64,000 nucleotides of DNA from Fredinandcohnia aciditolerans (GCA_003640645.1 QGHH01000021.1:1-64000); one strand, 5' to 3'; numbered from the stretch's first letter, positions 9,592 to 19,587 are shown. Made by a program: numbers and translations. Notes: generated by a model from the sequence alone, not told the origin.

Positions 9592-9729
9592 GTGATTGAG
9601 AACATTGATGAAAGATTACCCTCAAATGAAAACCCGATTCGTGAACGAGTAAAAAAAAGAAATGCAACTGATTTTAGCAGTTCATCGCTAAGACGAATCG
9701 CACTCACACAATTAGGTCGTAAACGGTAA
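9592..9729 (+). CDS. Small basic protein, 45 residues, GTG start
   Basis: A frame of 45 residues starts at GTG with GGAGG eight bases upstream and ends SLRRIALTQLGRKR. It lies 49 bp after the preceding small gene and is followed at once by a strong terminator, so the two small genes probably share a transcript. It is hydrophilic and no family is recognised. Confidence 0.6.
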   Translation: MIENIDERLPSNENPIRERVKKRNATDFSSSSLRRIALTQLGRKR

Positions 9730-9760
9730 AAACGTTAGGGTGTGCCCCTAACGTTTTTTT
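9728..9760. terminator. Bidirectional intrinsic terminator
   Basis: AAAAACGTTAGGG and CCCCTAACGTTTTT form a 13-bp stem with a TGTG(C) loop. It serves both the small genes on the plus strand and glgA on the minus strand, and therefore marks glgA as the last gene of the glycogen operon. Confidence 0.9.
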
Positions 9761-9763
9761 AGC

Positions 9764-11203
9764 TTATACCAAAGCAAATTGTAGTAGTTCTTCATACAGT
9801 TTTACATATTCCTTTGAAGAGGCTCCCCAACTGAAATCAAGCTTTAATGCTTTTTCAGAAAGCTCTTTCCATTTTTTTGGTTGGAATCGATAGAACCAAA
9901 TCGCACGCTCAATTGTATATAGCATGTCATGGGCATTGTAATTCGTAAAGCTGAAGCCGTTTCCTTGGTCTGTAAATTCATTGTATGGTTGGACTGTATC
10001 TTTAAGCCCACCTGTTTCTCTTACAAGAGGCAACGTCCCATAGCGGAATGCTAGTAATTGACCAATTCCACAAGGCTCAAACTGTGACGGCATTAGGAAC
10101 AAATCTGAACCGGCATACACTTTTCGTGAAAGCCCCTCGTCAAAAAAGATGTTCGCAGAAACTTTCGTTGGATACCGATATGCCATTTCACGAAATGCAT
10201 CCTCATAATGACGATCACCAGTTCCAAGTAATACAAATTGCACATTTTGGTTTAGGATTTCTTCAAACACGTGCAAAACAAGGTCAATTCCCTTTTGATC
10301 TACAAGGCGTGTAATCATGGAAATCACAGGAACCTGTTCGTTCACCGGAAGCCCAAGATGCTCCTGTAATGCTCGTTTATTTTTCATTTTTCCTTCATAT
10401 GAATTATAAAAGGTAAAAAGTTCACAATCTGAAGCGGGGTTATATGCTTTATGATCGATTCCATTGACAATTCCATACAATTCAAAATTCCGCTTTCGCA
10501 AATATCCATCCAATTGCTCTCCAAAATAAGGAGTCTGGATTTCGTTTGCATAAGTAGGGCTAACGGTCGTTATCGAGTCACTGAAAGCTAATCCTGCTTT
10601 CAGGTAGCTAACATTGCCGTAAAATTCCACTCCATCTATATGAAAATAGCGATCACTTACATCAAGTAATTCACTTAAAACAGATTTTGGGAATACGCCT
10701 TGATAACGTAAATTATGAATCGTAAATACTGTTTTAATTCCCTGATAGTCTGGTTGATTCAAGTAGTGAGCTTTTAATAAGAGTGGAATCGGTCCAGCTT
10801 GCCAGTCATGACAATGAATGACATCTGGCTTTTTGTCTAGATGTGGGATTGCTTCGAGTACAGCTCTTGAAAAGAAAGCAAATCGCTCCCCATCATCATA
10901 AAAGCCGTAACTCCCATAGCGCTTAAAATAATATTCATTATCTAAAAAATAATAGCTAATTCCGTTGTGGACTAATTTTTCAATCCCGCAATATTGTCTG
11001 CGCCAACCTAATGGCACCTCGATGATTCGTTCCAAAACTAGCTGTTCCTTATATTTTTCAGCTAAATCTCCATATTTAGGGAGGATAACATTTACATGTA
11101 CCCCTTCCTGTTGAAGTGCATTCGGTAAAGCCCCTATTACATCCCCTAGTCCGCCTGTTTTAATAAATGGAGCACACTCTGATGCTGCGAATAATACGTT
11201 CAT
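9764..11203 (-). CDS. glgA: Glycogen synthase
   Basis: ADP-glucose-dependent glycogen synthase (GT5), 479 residues, which extends alpha-1,4-glucan chains. The N-terminus has the sugar-nucleotide motif KTGGLGDV (about residues 16-23). The C-terminal domain has SQFEPCGIGQL, the usual acceptor and catalytic Glu region. Full length compared with bacterial GlgA. It is the last gene of glgB-glgC-glgD-glgA; GGGGG precedes the ATG. A terminator lies directly after it, so the glgP found downstream in B. subtilis is absent here. Confidence 0.96.
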   Translation of the reverse strand: MNVLFAASECAPFIKTGGLGDVIGALPNALQQEGVHVNVILPKYGDLAEKYKEQLVLERIIEVPLGWRRQYCGIEKLVHNGISYYFLDNEYYFKRYGSYGFYDDGERFAFFSRAVLEAIPHLDKKPDVIHCHDWQAGPIPLLLKAHYLNQPDYQGIKTVFTIHNLRYQGVFPKSVLSELLDVSDRYFHIDGVEFYGNVSYLKAGLAFSDSITTVSPTYANEIQTPYFGEQLDGYLRKRNFELYGIVNGIDHKAYNPASDCELFTFYNSYEGKMKNKRALQEHLGLPVNEQVPVISMITRLVDQKGIDLVLHVFEEILNQNVQFVLLGTGDRHYEDAFREMAYRYPTKVSANIFFDEGLSRKVYAGSDLFLMPSQFEPCGIGQLLAFRYGTLPLVRETGGLKDTVQPYNEFTDQGNGFSFTNYNAHDMLYTIERAIWFYRFQPKKWKELSEKALKLDFSWGASSKEYVKLYEELLQFALV

Positions 11204-11215
11204 GATTTTCCCCCA

Positions 11216-12322
11216 TTAGATAATATCAGCTTTTTTTATCACAGTTGGAGAAAGTTCCCCAACGATTACTTTTTCTGAAGTGATGTTTACTTGTTTATCG
11301 GTAATGACATTTTCTAGGTAGGTGCCTTCGTCAATGACACTCTTCTGCATGATAATACTATTTTTAACCGTTGCCCCTTTGCGTATTTTGACCCCACGGA
11401 AAATAATACTATTCTCGACAGTTCCCTCTATATCACTACCGTTTGCAATTAACGAATTGCTGACATTAGATGTTGTCGAGTATTTAACGGGTGGCTCATG
11501 CTTGGTTTTTGTATAGATCTCCCAATTATCGAAAAAGAATTCCTTTGTCACTTGTGGGTTTAAGAAATCCATATTCGTTTTATAATAGCTCGAAATGGAA
11601 TGAATAAATGGCATATAACCTTTAAAATGATAGCTGTTTACATTAAGATGTTGTAAATTCGCTTTAACGACATCTCGAATAAAATCATATTCCCCATTTT
11701 CATAGCACTTTGTAATAAGTTCAATTAATAATTTCTTTGAAAAAACAAAAGTTTCCGTACACACAGGATCTCCCTGTTTTGGAATTGTATAGAGTTCGAG
11801 GTTTGTCACTTTGTCATCAGCATCTAGAATACATTTATGATAGATTGGTTTATCGACAGGCTCTCCATCATAATCCTTATAAACGACAGTAATATCCGCA
11901 CCACTTTCTCTATGTTTTTTGATAACTTCATTAAAGTTAATTTTATAAACATGATGACCAGGAGATAGAATCACAGTGTCCTCATGGGATCGCTTGAAAA
12001 ATTCAAGGTGATCATAAAATTGCTGAACATCACCTACTATACTTTTGTCTGGGTGAATTGGAGGTAAAATAAACAATCCCCCATTTCGTCGATCAAGGTC
12101 CCATTCCTTCCCGTTACCAAGATGATCCATGATTGAACGATATTTGTCCTTTGTGAATATGCCAACCTTTTTAATTTGAGCGTTAATAAAATTGGACATT
12201 GTAAAATCGATTAATCGATATCTTCCACCGAATGGTACTGCTGCAAAACAACGATGTTGTGTTAATTCTTTTAAATATTGTTTATCATTTACTAAATTTA
12301 TTACGCCAATTACTCGTTCCAA
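11216..12322 (-). CDS. glgD: Glucose-1-phosphate adenylyltransferase regulatory subunit
   Basis: GlgD is the GlgC-like partner of ADP-glucose pyrophosphorylase, about 368 residues. It has the nucleotidyltransferase fold with FGGRYRLIDFTMSN and the C-terminal left-handed beta-helix hexapeptides. It lacks the GGxGxRL pyrophosphorylase loop that GlgC has at its N-terminus, having VINLVNDKQYLKEL instead. This fits a non-catalytic modulator. The start is uncertain: AAGGAG lies 9 bases from a TTG at 12322 and only 3 from the TTG at 12328. Confidence 0.92.
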   Translation of the reverse strand: MERVIGVINLVNDKQYLKELTQHRCFAAVPFGGRYRLIDFTMSNFINAQIKKVGIFTKDKYRSIMDHLGNGKEWDLDRRNGGLFILPPIHPDKSIVGDVQQFYDHLEFFKRSHEDTVILSPGHHVYKINFNEVIKKHRESGADITVVYKDYDGEPVDKPIYHKCILDADDKVTNLELYTIPKQGDPVCTETFVFSKKLLIELITKCYENGEYDFIRDVVKANLQHLNVNSYHFKGYMPFIHSISSYYKTNMDFLNPQVTKEFFFDNWEIYTKTKHEPPVKYSTTSNVSNSLIANGSDIEGTVENSIIFRGVKIRKGATVKNSIIMQKSVIDEGTYLENVITDKQVNITSEKVIVGELSPTVIKKADII

Positions 12323-12346
12323 TCCCAATCGCTCCTTGTGTGATAT

Positions 12347-13501
12347 TTACTTACTTACGGTTAAGGGTCTTACAGTGTTTTCATCTCCAATTAATGTTAT
12401 GGCAGCGTCTGGGGCATCAGACCCAATATGAGCTCCATCTGGAATACATAAATCACTTGAGATTATTGCTTTATGAATCGTTACATTCTTACCGATTTGG
12501 ACATTCGGCATGATCACAGAGTCTTTAATTACTGAATTCTCTCCAACCTGTACATTGTATGAGAGCACCGAGTGGTCAATCGTTCCTTGGACGGTACATC
12601 CTTCATTTATCAATGATTGAGATACGTCTGCAGTTGCTGATATATATTGTGGTGGATGAGTTGCAATACCGGTAAAAAATGGCCAGCTTGGATCATGTAA
12701 ATCAAAGCCTGGAGCATCATCTAACAAGTCCATATGCGCTTCCCAAAGGCTTTCGATGGTCCCAACATCCTTCCAATAGCTATCAAACTGGTAGGCATAC
12801 AACTGATTATTATCAGCAAGTAATTTTGGGATAATGTCCTTTCCAAAATCATTTGAAGAATGAATATTTCTTTCATCATCGACTAAATACTGTTTTAATA
12901 GTTTCCATTTGAATAAGTAAATTCCCATTGATGCAAGATTGCTCTTTGGATTCGCTGGTTTCTCATCAAATTCAACAATTCTCTTTTGGTCATTCGTATT
13001 CATGATTCCAAACCGACTTGCTTCTGCCCATGGGACTTCGATAACCGCAATTGTTGCAGCAGCATCTTTTTCAAGATGAAAGCTAAGCATCTTACTATAG
13101 TCCATCTTGTAAATATGATCGCCAGATAAAATGAGTACATATTCTGGATCGTATTGTTCGATATAATGGATATTTTGGTAGACTGCGTTGGCAGTTCCTT
13201 TGTACCAATCTCCGCCATGTTTTCCAAGGTATGGCGGAAGGACTGTTACTCCCCCATTGTTCCGATCTAAATCCCAAGGACGTCCATTACTTACATAATT
13301 ATTGAGTACATGTGGACGGTATTGGGTAATGACACCAACTGTATCAATGCCTGAATGAGTACAATTACTTAAAGGAAAATCAATAATTCTGTATTTCCCA
13401 CCAAACGGAACAGCGGGTTTGGCAAGAGTCGTTGTTAATTCCCCCAATCTTGACCCTTGACCACCTGCTAATACAACTGCAATCCACTTCTTTGACCTCA
13501 T
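12347..13501 (-). CDS. glgC: Glucose-1-phosphate adenylyltransferase, catalytic subunit
   Basis: GlgC, 384 residues, makes ADP-glucose from ATP and glucose 1-phosphate, the committed step of glycogen synthesis. It carries the pyrophosphorylase loop [12 protein letters not shown] (about residues 13-24), [14 protein letters not shown], the sugar-binding FDEKPA and a C-terminal hexapeptide beta-helix. Its ATG overlaps the glgB stop codon (ATGA), indicating translational coupling, and GlgD follows to form the hetero-oligomer. Confidence 0.96.
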   Translation of the reverse strand: MRSKKWIAVVLAGGQGSRLGELTTTLAKPAVPFGGKYRIIDFPLSNCTHSGIDTVGVITQYRPHVLNNYVSNGRPWDLDRNNGGVTVLPPYLGKHGGDWYKGTANAVYQNIHYIEQYDPEYVLILSGDHIYKMDYSKMLSFHLEKDAAATIAVIEVPWAEASRFGIMNTNDQKRIVEFDEKPANPKSNLASMGIYLFKWKLLKQYLVDDERNIHSSNDFGKDIIPKLLADNNQLYAYQFDSYWKDVGTIESLWEAHMDLLDDAPGFDLHDPSWPFFTGIATHPPQYISATADVSQSLINEGCTVQGTIDHSVLSYNVQVGENSVIKDSVIMPNVQIGKNVTIHKAIISSDLCIPDGAHIGSDAPDAAITLIGDENTVRPLTVSK

Positions 13502-15444
13502 TTTTTGACGACACCTCTTTTTCTCTTTTTTGTCTCTTTTCTAAAGATACTAATTGCTAAAGGTGGAACTTTAATTGTTATGCTGTATGGTTGATTATGA
13601 GCTGGCGTCTTATCAACTGATAAAGATTCTGCATTAATCTGCCCTGAGCCTCCAAATTCCACTGAATCACTATTAAATAATTCTATATAACTCCCAGTTG
13701 ATGGGACGCCAATACGATAATTTTCATAGACCTCTGTTGAGAAGTTGCAAACGATGATTGAATAATCACCCTTGCGCTTCCCGTGTCTCATGAAGGTAAT
13801 CACAGATTGATCGTTATTATCTGGATCAATCCATTCAAACCCGTCTTGATCATGATCCAGTCTCCAAAGGCTAGAATTCATGCGATAAAAATGCTGAAGC
13901 TCTTTAAAATAGGCCTGAAGCTTTGTATGAGAATCATAGTTTAGAAGCATCCAATCTAGTTCCTCTAGCTCCTTCCACTCAGAGAATTGACCAAACTCTC
14001 CTCCCATAAAGAGAAGTTTCTTTCCAGGGTGGGTCATTAAGTACCCATATAACAATCGTAAATTAGCAAACTTCTGCCAGTAGTCACCTGGCATCTTATC
14101 TAAAAGGGATTTTTTCCCGTGAACAACATCGTCATGTGAAAAAGGTAAAACAAAATTTTCTGAAAATGCATAGAAGAAAGAAAAAGTTAATAAATTATGA
14201 TGATAACGTCTGTCGGAAGGGTGCAGACGCATGTATTTAAGGACGTCATTTACCCAGCCCATATTCCATTTATAATTAAAGCCTAATCCACCCTCAGAAG
14301 TTGGCGCAGTTACAAGAGGATAATCGGTTGCTTCCTCTGCAATCATTAGCACGCCCGGATATCGTTTAAAGATGGCTTCATTGGCTTTTTTAATAAATTC
14401 AATTGCCTCCAAATTTTCTTCGCCACCAAATTGATTAAATAGCTTTTCTTGTTGCGGGTTGTCGTGGTTAAGGAAAATTAATGAAGATACGGCGTCAATA
14501 CGAAAGCCATCAATATGGTACATATCCATCCAAAAAGCGAGATTTGATAATAAGAAACTATGAATCTCCATTTTTGTAAAATCAAAGCTATATGTGCCCC
14601 ATAATGGTCGGTCTGCTCTTTTAGAATCGGATGACTCAAAAAGAGGAGTCCCATCAAATTTTCCTAATCCGTGTTCATCACGGCAGAAATGTACAGGAAC
14701 CCAATCGAGTATGACACCAATGCCTTTTTGATGACATTGATCTACAAAATACATAAAGTCTTCAGGACTACCATGCCTACTTGTTACTGAATAAAACCCT
14801 GTTATCTGGTAGCCCCACGATAAGTCAAATGGATGCTCCATAATGGGCATTAATTCAATATGTGTAAACCCATGTTCAATAACATAGTCAATCACATCGT
14901 CAGCAAGCTCCCGATATGTATAAAAGCTGCCATCCTCTTTCTTTTTCCAAGAACCTGTATGTAATTCATAGATAAGCATTGGATTATTGTACGAATCAGC
15001 TTTATCTCGATTCCTCAACCATTTCTTATCATTCCACTCATATTGGTCAAGCCTTGATACAACAGATGCGGTGTTTGGTCTTAGTTCAGAAGAGAATGCG
15101 AAAGGGTCCGCTTTTAGCTTTTTTTCTCCATTAGCAGTGATGATTTCGTACTTATAAATGTCACCTACTCCTAATCCTGGGATAAATCCAATCCATACCC
15201 CTGAATTTGGAATCATTTCAAGGGCATGTTCACTGCCCTCCCAGTTGTTGAAATCCCCAACAACTGATACGAATTTTGCATGAGGTGCCCATACTGAAAA
15301 GCGTACTCCATCTTCTCCTTTATAGGACATGACGTGTGCTCCAAGCATGTTATAGGCTTCTAATAAAGTTCCTTCGTGAAATAAATAAAGATCGAAGTCA
15401 CTTGGAAAAAGTTCAACTTCTTTTTCAGCGAGTGATTTCACCAT
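13498..15444 (-). CDS. glgB: 1,4-alpha-glucan branching enzyme
   Basis: GlgB, 648 residues, introduces alpha-1,6 branches. Order: N-terminal CBM48 (about 30-115), then a GH13 barrel with DWVPVHF, the nucleophile motif [14 protein letters not shown] as acid/base and [12 protein letters not shown], then a C-terminal beta domain. The ATG at 15444 (MVKSLAEKE) follows AGGAGG. An upstream in-frame ATG at 15558 would add a hydrophobic tail not found in the family. It is the first gene of the operon. The upstream region carries a possible catabolite-control (cre) site. Confidence 0.95.
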   Translation of the reverse strand: MVKSLAEKEVELFPSDFDLYLFHEGTLLEAYNMLGAHVMSYKGEDGVRFSVWAPHAKFVSVVGDFNNWEGSEHALEMIPNSGVWIGFIPGLGVGDIYKYEIITANGEKKLKADPFAFSSELRPNTASVVSRLDQYEWNDKKWLRNRDKADSYNNPMLIYELHTGSWKKKEDGSFYTYRELADDVIDYVIEHGFTHIELMPIMEHPFDLSWGYQITGFYSVTSRHGSPEDFMYFVDQCHQKGIGVILDWVPVHFCRDEHGLGKFDGTPLFESSDSKRADRPLWGTYSFDFTKMEIHSFLLSNLAFWMDMYHIDGFRIDAVSSLIFLNHDNPQQEKLFNQFGGEENLEAIEFIKKANEAIFKRYPGVLMIAEEATDYPLVTAPTSEGGLGFNYKWNMGWVNDVLKYMRLHPSDRRYHHNLLTFSFFYAFSENFVLPFSHDDVVHGKKSLLDKMPGDYWQKFANLRLLYGYLMTHPGKKLLFMGGEFGQFSEWKELEELDWMLLNYDSHTKLQAYFKELQHFYRMNSSLWRLDHDQDGFEWIDPDNNDQSVITFMRHGKRKGDYSIIVCNFSTEVYENYRIGVPSTGSYIELFNSDSVEFGGSGQINAESLSVDKTPAHNQPYSITIKVPPLAISIFRKETKKRKRGVVKK

Positions 15445-15895
15445 GGTATCCTCCTTTTGATATATGTATAGAGAACGCTTGTAATACCAAAAACTTATGT
15501 CATTTGTATGAAAATAAATTAAAAACAATAAAACCATAGTATAAAACTGAATAAACACAATTTTGGTATTATTTTTTCACTTTATTATATTAATTCGTTT
15601 TAAGGTTGAAATATTCCTTTAGCGAATAATGTTTTTTATTGTCGGATTAGGTAGAATTTGAAGAAAAATATTATTTTCGTGAAGATAAAAAATCAACAAG
15701 GTGTTGAAACCGTTTACAATAAGTAAGGGTTTTTTGATAAATTTTTACATTTTTAAGTGGAATTTTGATATTGCAAAATAATGTAAAAGTATATCTGATT
15801 ATCAGGGTTTTTATTTTTTCGAAATAGTGTTAACTTGTAGTTCAAACGGGGTAGACAAATATATCATCATTAAAAAAAGCTGCAAACGCAGCTTT
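15445..15895. promoter_or_regulatory. AT-rich upstream region of glgB with a candidate cre site
   Basis: This 450-bp gap holds no credible gene. On the plus strand, 15705-15718 reads TGAAACCGTTTACA, which fits the relaxed CcpA cre pattern TGWNANCGNTNNCA. On the minus strand, a TATAAT occurs near 15582-15587 and could be the glgB -10 box, with only a weak -35. If real, the cre would sit well upstream of that promoter. The 3' end holds the terminator of the GH15-like gene. Confidence 0.45.
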
Positions 15896-15896
15896 T
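15874..15896 (-). terminator. Intrinsic terminator of the GH15-like gene
   Basis: Stem AAAAAGCTGC/GCAGCTTTTT with an AAAC(G) loop. It abuts the stop codon at 15896. Confidence 0.85.
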
Positions 15897-16909
15897 TAAG
15901 AAATCATTTGTTGAGACATATCTTCTATTTTTGTGAGGAAAATATAGGACATCGCAACTGACCATGCTAATGGAGTGTTTCCATTCGGTCTATTCGTTCC
16001 TCCAACATATAGTTCAGGAACCTCCCAATTATCAGGAACTACTCTCTTTGTTTTAGCTATATATTCACTTGCTTTATGAAATTGCCCTAACTCAAGGTAG
16101 CAAAGTCCCAACCATGGGAATCCAAAGCACCATTCTGCTTCTTTGCCTTCATTATAATACTGATCGTTTTCATATCGAATGACACCATACGTACGCTCTA
16201 ATTTTGAGGAAACGGTTTCAACAATTCTAATGGCAGTATCACGGTCAACCACACGATATGGGAAAACAAGGCTAAGCAACGCTAAATCAGTATCTTTTGT
16301 CTCGCTTTCACGAGGTAATAAATTCCGGAGAGCTTCCTCTCCTTTCTTAATCAGATCATCGTTTACGTTTACAAGAATTTTTACGGCATTAAGTCCAGCT
16401 ACACAGGCACCAATGCTTGAGGCGTGGACTTCCATGTTTTCTTCCCACATGCCATTATCCTTTGCTTGCCAATATTGCAAGCATTCTAGATAATCAACAA
16501 GCTTTTGTATGATTTCTATATCCTTTTTATCTCGGATTACTTTTTGTCCTAGACGGTATCCTTCTCCAACACCCCATAGAAAGGCGCCGATTGCATCATT
16601 TTGGGCATGCCCCCATTCTACAGGCATTTCTTTTAGGTCCGTTGAATAGCGTGAATGGATATATTCAAATAAATAAATTGGTTTCTTTTTCCGATGGATA
16701 TCAATTTTCCACTCGTAGCTTTTAAACATATCTAATAAAGCATGATAGGCTTTTGCATATCTTTCAGATGGTTCATTGATAAACGGTAGAACTGTATATA
16801 CTATGTCTCGAATCCACACATAGCTGTAATCATTCGATAAGCTTGCTGTATAAGCACCATTTGATAATCGCATACGGTCAAGAACCTGAATTGCTTTATT
16901 GGTATACAT
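15896..16909 (-). CDS. GH15-like glycoside hydrolase (glucoamylase superfamily)
   Basis: A 337-residue alpha/alpha-toroid protein resembling the GH15 / phosphorylase-kinase-alpha N-terminal fold. Features include SNDYSYVWIRDIVYTVLPF, the WGHAQNDAIGAFLWGVG segment and a late GKEAEWCFGFPWLGLCY with a candidate catalytic Glu. It is shorter than true glucoamylases and has no signal peptide, so it would be cytosolic. Position next to the glycogen operon suggests a role in alpha-glucan turnover, perhaps compensating for the missing glgP; that is inference. GGGGTGA precedes the ATG. Confidence 0.75.
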   Translation of the reverse strand: MYTNKAIQVLDRMRLSNGAYTASLSNDYSYVWIRDIVYTVLPFINEPSERYAKAYHALLDMFKSYEWKIDIHRKKKPIYLFEYIHSRYSTDLKEMPVEWGHAQNDAIGAFLWGVGEGYRLGQKVIRDKKDIEIIQKLVDYLECLQYWQAKDNGMWEENMEVHASSIGACVAGLNAVKILVNVNDDLIKKGEEALRNLLPRESETKDTDLALLSLVFPYRVVDRDTAIRIVETVSSKLERTYGVIRYENDQYYNEGKEAEWCFGFPWLGLCYLELGQFHKASEYIAKTKRVVPDNWEVPELYVGGTNRPNGNTPLAWSVAMSYIFLTKIEDMSQQMIS

Positions 16910-17316
16910 ATCGTATCACCCCATTAGCTTATTTAATATACATTCATTCTTGACATAAATCATATTTATAAAACACATCAAAATCATTTTAGGGTCTTTT
17001 TACAAATTAATATTTAATATTAATTTATATTCTATAATATGTAAGCACAACCAAAATGATAACAATTGTCTACTTTTTGTGTGAAACGCCTACATTTTAG
17101 TGCATGTCATTCCCGATTTTTCTTGTTTCACAGTGATGTTTCACGAAAATCAAATGTACAATAAGAAGAACATTGAGTAACTACTGCTACTTCCTCTGTC
17201 GAATGTCGTTGTTAGTACTTTGTCCGACAAGCACAAGACGAGACGGCTAGTAGGTTCATCTTTGATCTTCTGGTCGGATTGTGACCGGGGCTTGGCGCTT
17301 GTGCTGTACAAATAGG
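16910..17316. other. 400-bp intergenic region, possible degenerate palindromic element
   Basis: I find no gene here. From about 17231 to 17305 the ends AGCACAAG and CTTGTGCT form an inverted pair around GC-richer DNA (GACGAGACGGC ... GGTCGGATTGTGACCGGGG). This is out of keeping with the AT-rich flanks and is reminiscent of dispersed palindromic repeats of Bacillus intergenic regions. TGTACAA occurs both at about 17155 and at 17306. Confidence 0.4.
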
Positions 17317-17353
17317 AAAAAGACCAAATCTAATTTAGGTGATTTGGTCTTTT
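17317..17353. terminator. Bidirectional intrinsic terminator
   Basis: A 13-bp stem AAAAGACCAAATC/GATTTGGTCTTTT. It terminates the gene at 17366 on the minus strand. Confidence 0.88.
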
Positions 17354-17365
17354 CATGATGTCTAT

Positions 17366-17887
17366 TTATTTGTTAAAAATCGTTGCAATAATCTCATCTG
17401 TTGTCATGTTGCTGTTTATTTCATGCGAGCCAAGCTTGAGGTATTTTGCTACTCCCTTTTTCTCAACAAGATTTGCAAAATCCCACGCATCTCCACTTAT
17501 GATTTTAGCTGAAATAAGTGCTTTTCCAACCTCATAGCTTGTCATACCTTCGGAAACAGTAATCACCGTTTTGCGAACAACTGGCTCAGCGGGCTTTTCT
17601 TTCTTCTCTTCTTTCACTTCTTCTTTGGCTTTATCATTCGGTTGTTCCTTCGGTTGTTCTTCGACTTTTTCTGTGTTTTTCGCTCCAGCAATAGCATTGT
17701 TCCATTCATCTTCTGTATGGACTACATAGCCTTCTGCAGCAAGTTGACTTTTTAGCTCTTCAACAGTTGGTTTTTCCTCAGAGCCTGAACTAGTTGCTTG
17801 TTGTGGTCCGGAAAAATATACAACCGCACAAACCGCTGAAGCAAGTAAAAGCCCAGAAGCAAAGCTAGTTAATGTTTTAGCGGTCAT
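17366..17887 (-). CDS. Membrane-anchored protein with MltG/YceG-like LysM-type domain
   Basis: About 173 residues: an N-terminal membrane segment (TLTSFASGLLLASAVCAVVYFS), then a charged E/K/P linker (QPKEQPNDKAKEEVKEEKK), then a C-terminal domain. The C-terminal domain (ITVSEGMTSYEVGKALISAKIISGDAWDFANLVEKKG) matches the LysM-like first domain of MltG endolytic transglycosylases, but the catalytic domain is missing. Such truncated proteins recur in Bacillus and their function is unknown to me. The ATG at 17887 lies inside the end of the upstream gene, so the pair is coupled. Confidence 0.7.
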   Translation of the reverse strand: MTAKTLTSFASGLLLASAVCAVVYFSGPQQATSSGSEEKPTVEELKSQLAAEGYVVHTEDEWNNAIAGAKNTEKVEEQPKEQPNDKAKEEVKEEKKEKPAEPVVRKTVITVSEGMTSYEVGKALISAKIISGDAWDFANLVEKKGVAKYLKLGSHEINSNMTTDEIIATIFNK

Positions 17888-18260
17888 TTGCTGCTTTTCT
17901 CCCTTCTTTTTGTTTTGTAAAAGGAGACAGCATACCTTGTACTTCGATTTCACTTAGGTTCTTTTCATTTGCAATACTTGATACTGAATATCCTCTTTTA
18001 TATAAATCGAGTACATCACGGAGTAATTCGTGTTGTTCCATATCTGTTGTATCAATTCCTGCTTGGTTTTTAAGAATTTCATTATCTAATTCGAGATTTC
18101 TTATTTGCTGCTGTAGCTTATTAATTTCCTCCATAAAACTAATTGAATATAATTCAAGCTCACGCTGTTCTGCCTTTTTTGCCTTTTTCGTAAGTGCATA
18201 AGATAAAATGAGCAACACCGCTGCTACACCGAATAATATGACTAACGCCCACTCCATCAT
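17877..18260 (-). CDS. Membrane-anchored coiled-coil protein with C-terminal HTH-like segment
   Basis: 127 residues with a single N-terminal membrane segment (WALVILFGVAAVLLILSYAL), a coiled coil (about residues 45-68, INKLQQQIRNLELDNEIL) and a C-terminal segment resembling a small helix-turn-helix (YKRGYSVSSIANEKNLSEIEVQGML). I do not recognise a named family. It overlaps the MltG-like gene, so both act at or near the membrane and probably belong together. AAAGGATG lies a little upstream of the two alternative ATGs. Confidence 0.65.
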   Translation of the reverse strand: MMEWALVILFGVAAVLLILSYALTKKAKKAEQRELELYSISFMEEINKLQQQIRNLELDNEILKNQAGIDTTDMEQHELLRDVLDLYKRGYSVSSIANEKNLSEIEVQGMLSPFTKQKEGRKAANDR

Positions 18261-18483
18261 TGGACATCATCCTTTCAAAGCTTTTTGTCTTACAACAGTC
18301 AATTATACAACGAAATAAGACAAATTTCGATTAGTTTCGATAAAATCCTTCCATAGTCAGTGGGAATGGAAGATTTTAACGAGGGAAAAGCAAGGTTTCC
18401 CGCCTTTGGACCTATGTACAATAAGGATTGGAAATTGCTTGGTTTAAGATATATCCATTAATTACAAGCCGCAAAAACAAATA

Positions 18484-18511
18484 GATGCCCCGTTCTATCG
18501 AACAAGGCATC
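18484..18511 (-). terminator. Probable terminator of mhqO
   Basis: GATGCC...GTTC / GAAC...GGCATC imperfect stem with a TATC loop, just beyond the stop at 18523. The downstream T-run is weak, so efficiency is uncertain. Confidence 0.55.
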
Positions 18512-18522
18512 CTAATAACGGA

Positions 18523-19500
18523 TTATTCTTTTGTAAATTCTTTTGTACTTCTTACGGTATCAATAGGTCGGACGTAGCTTTCAATAGCCTCACGCTTTGA
18601 CTCGAGAAATGGTGGTAATGAAAGCTTTTCTCCGAGTGTTTCATAAGGTTCATCGCCCATAAACCCTGGGCCATCTGTCGCAAACTCAAATAGTATTCCA
18701 GGAGCTACTCTAGAATAAAGAGAGCCGAAGAAGAAGCGATCAACAAAGCCTGAAGTCTGGAATCCGAAGGCGCGAAGATGTTTGTCCCATGCTTCAAGTA
18801 CTGACTTATCCTCTACACGAAAAGCAGCATGATGGACTGTTCCAAAACCTTGTTGTCCTGATGGTAGAATTGTGTTATTTTCAACGACAACCTGTGCCCC
18901 ATTTCCACCTTCCCCTACCTCAAATAAGTGGAAAGAGCCCTCTTGAGCAATTTCTTTAAATTGTAATACTTTTTCAAGCATTTCCTTAAAGAAATCAAAA
19001 TGTGCAGTTCGTACAAATAACGGTCCCAAACCAGTGATTGCAAATTCTAATGGAATAGGTCCTTTTTGCCATGGAGTTCCTGCAGGTACACCTTTATTGT
19101 TTTCATCGGAAACCAATTGATAGTGTTGGTCATCAAAGTCAACGAAGGATAAGGTTTTCACTCCGAATTGCTCTTTTACACCAAAATGTTTAATATTTAA
19201 TCGATTAAAACGTTTTTCCCAATATTCAATTGCAGCGTCTGTTGGAACACGGAAAGATGTTTTTGAGATTTCATTTGTGCCGTGAACCCCTTTTGGAATC
19301 CCTGGAAAATCAAAAAAGGTCATATCTGTTCCTGGGCTGCCTGTATCATCAGCAAAAAATAAATGATATGTCTGAATATCATCTTGGTTTACTGTTTTTT
19401 TGACTAATCTCATACCTAAAACATAAGTGAAGAATTCATAGTTTTTCTCCGCACTACTTGTAATAGCAGTGACGTGGTGTATTCCCTTTAAAGTGTTCAT
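18523..19500 (-). CDS. mhqO: MhqO-type ring-cleaving dioxygenase (VOC superfamily)
   Basis: 325 residues with two vicinal-oxygen-chelate halves: MNTLKGIHHVTAIT at the N-terminus, and a second half starting FGTVHHAAFRVED with metal-ligand His. An FE in LFEFATDGPGF supplies the metal Glu. In B. subtilis MhqO/MhqA-type enzymes act in quinone and catechol detoxification under MhqR control. The ATG at 19500 is preceded by GGGGGC, so it is preferred to 19515. An MhqR-like operator lies upstream at 19588-19605. Confidence 0.85.
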   Translation of the reverse strand: MNTLKGIHHVTAITSSAEKNYEFFTYVLGMRLVKKTVNQDDIQTYHLFFADDTGSPGTDMTFFDFPGIPKGVHGTNEISKTSFRVPTDAAIEYWEKRFNRLNIKHFGVKEQFGVKTLSFVDFDDQHYQLVSDENNKGVPAGTPWQKGPIPLEFAITGLGPLFVRTAHFDFFKEMLEKVLQFKEIAQEGSFHLFEVGEGGNGAQVVVENNTILPSGQQGFGTVHHAAFRVEDKSVLEAWDKHLRAFGFQTSGFVDRFFFGSLYSRVAPGILFEFATDGPGFMGDEPYETLGEKLSLPPFLESKREAIESYVRPIDTVRSTKEFTKE

Positions 19501-19587
19501 ACTATATGCCCCCATAAGTCTGTCTTAATACTAGTTTCTCCAATGCGAAGTAAACTAATATAATGAAAATAATATCTTAAGTTAAAA

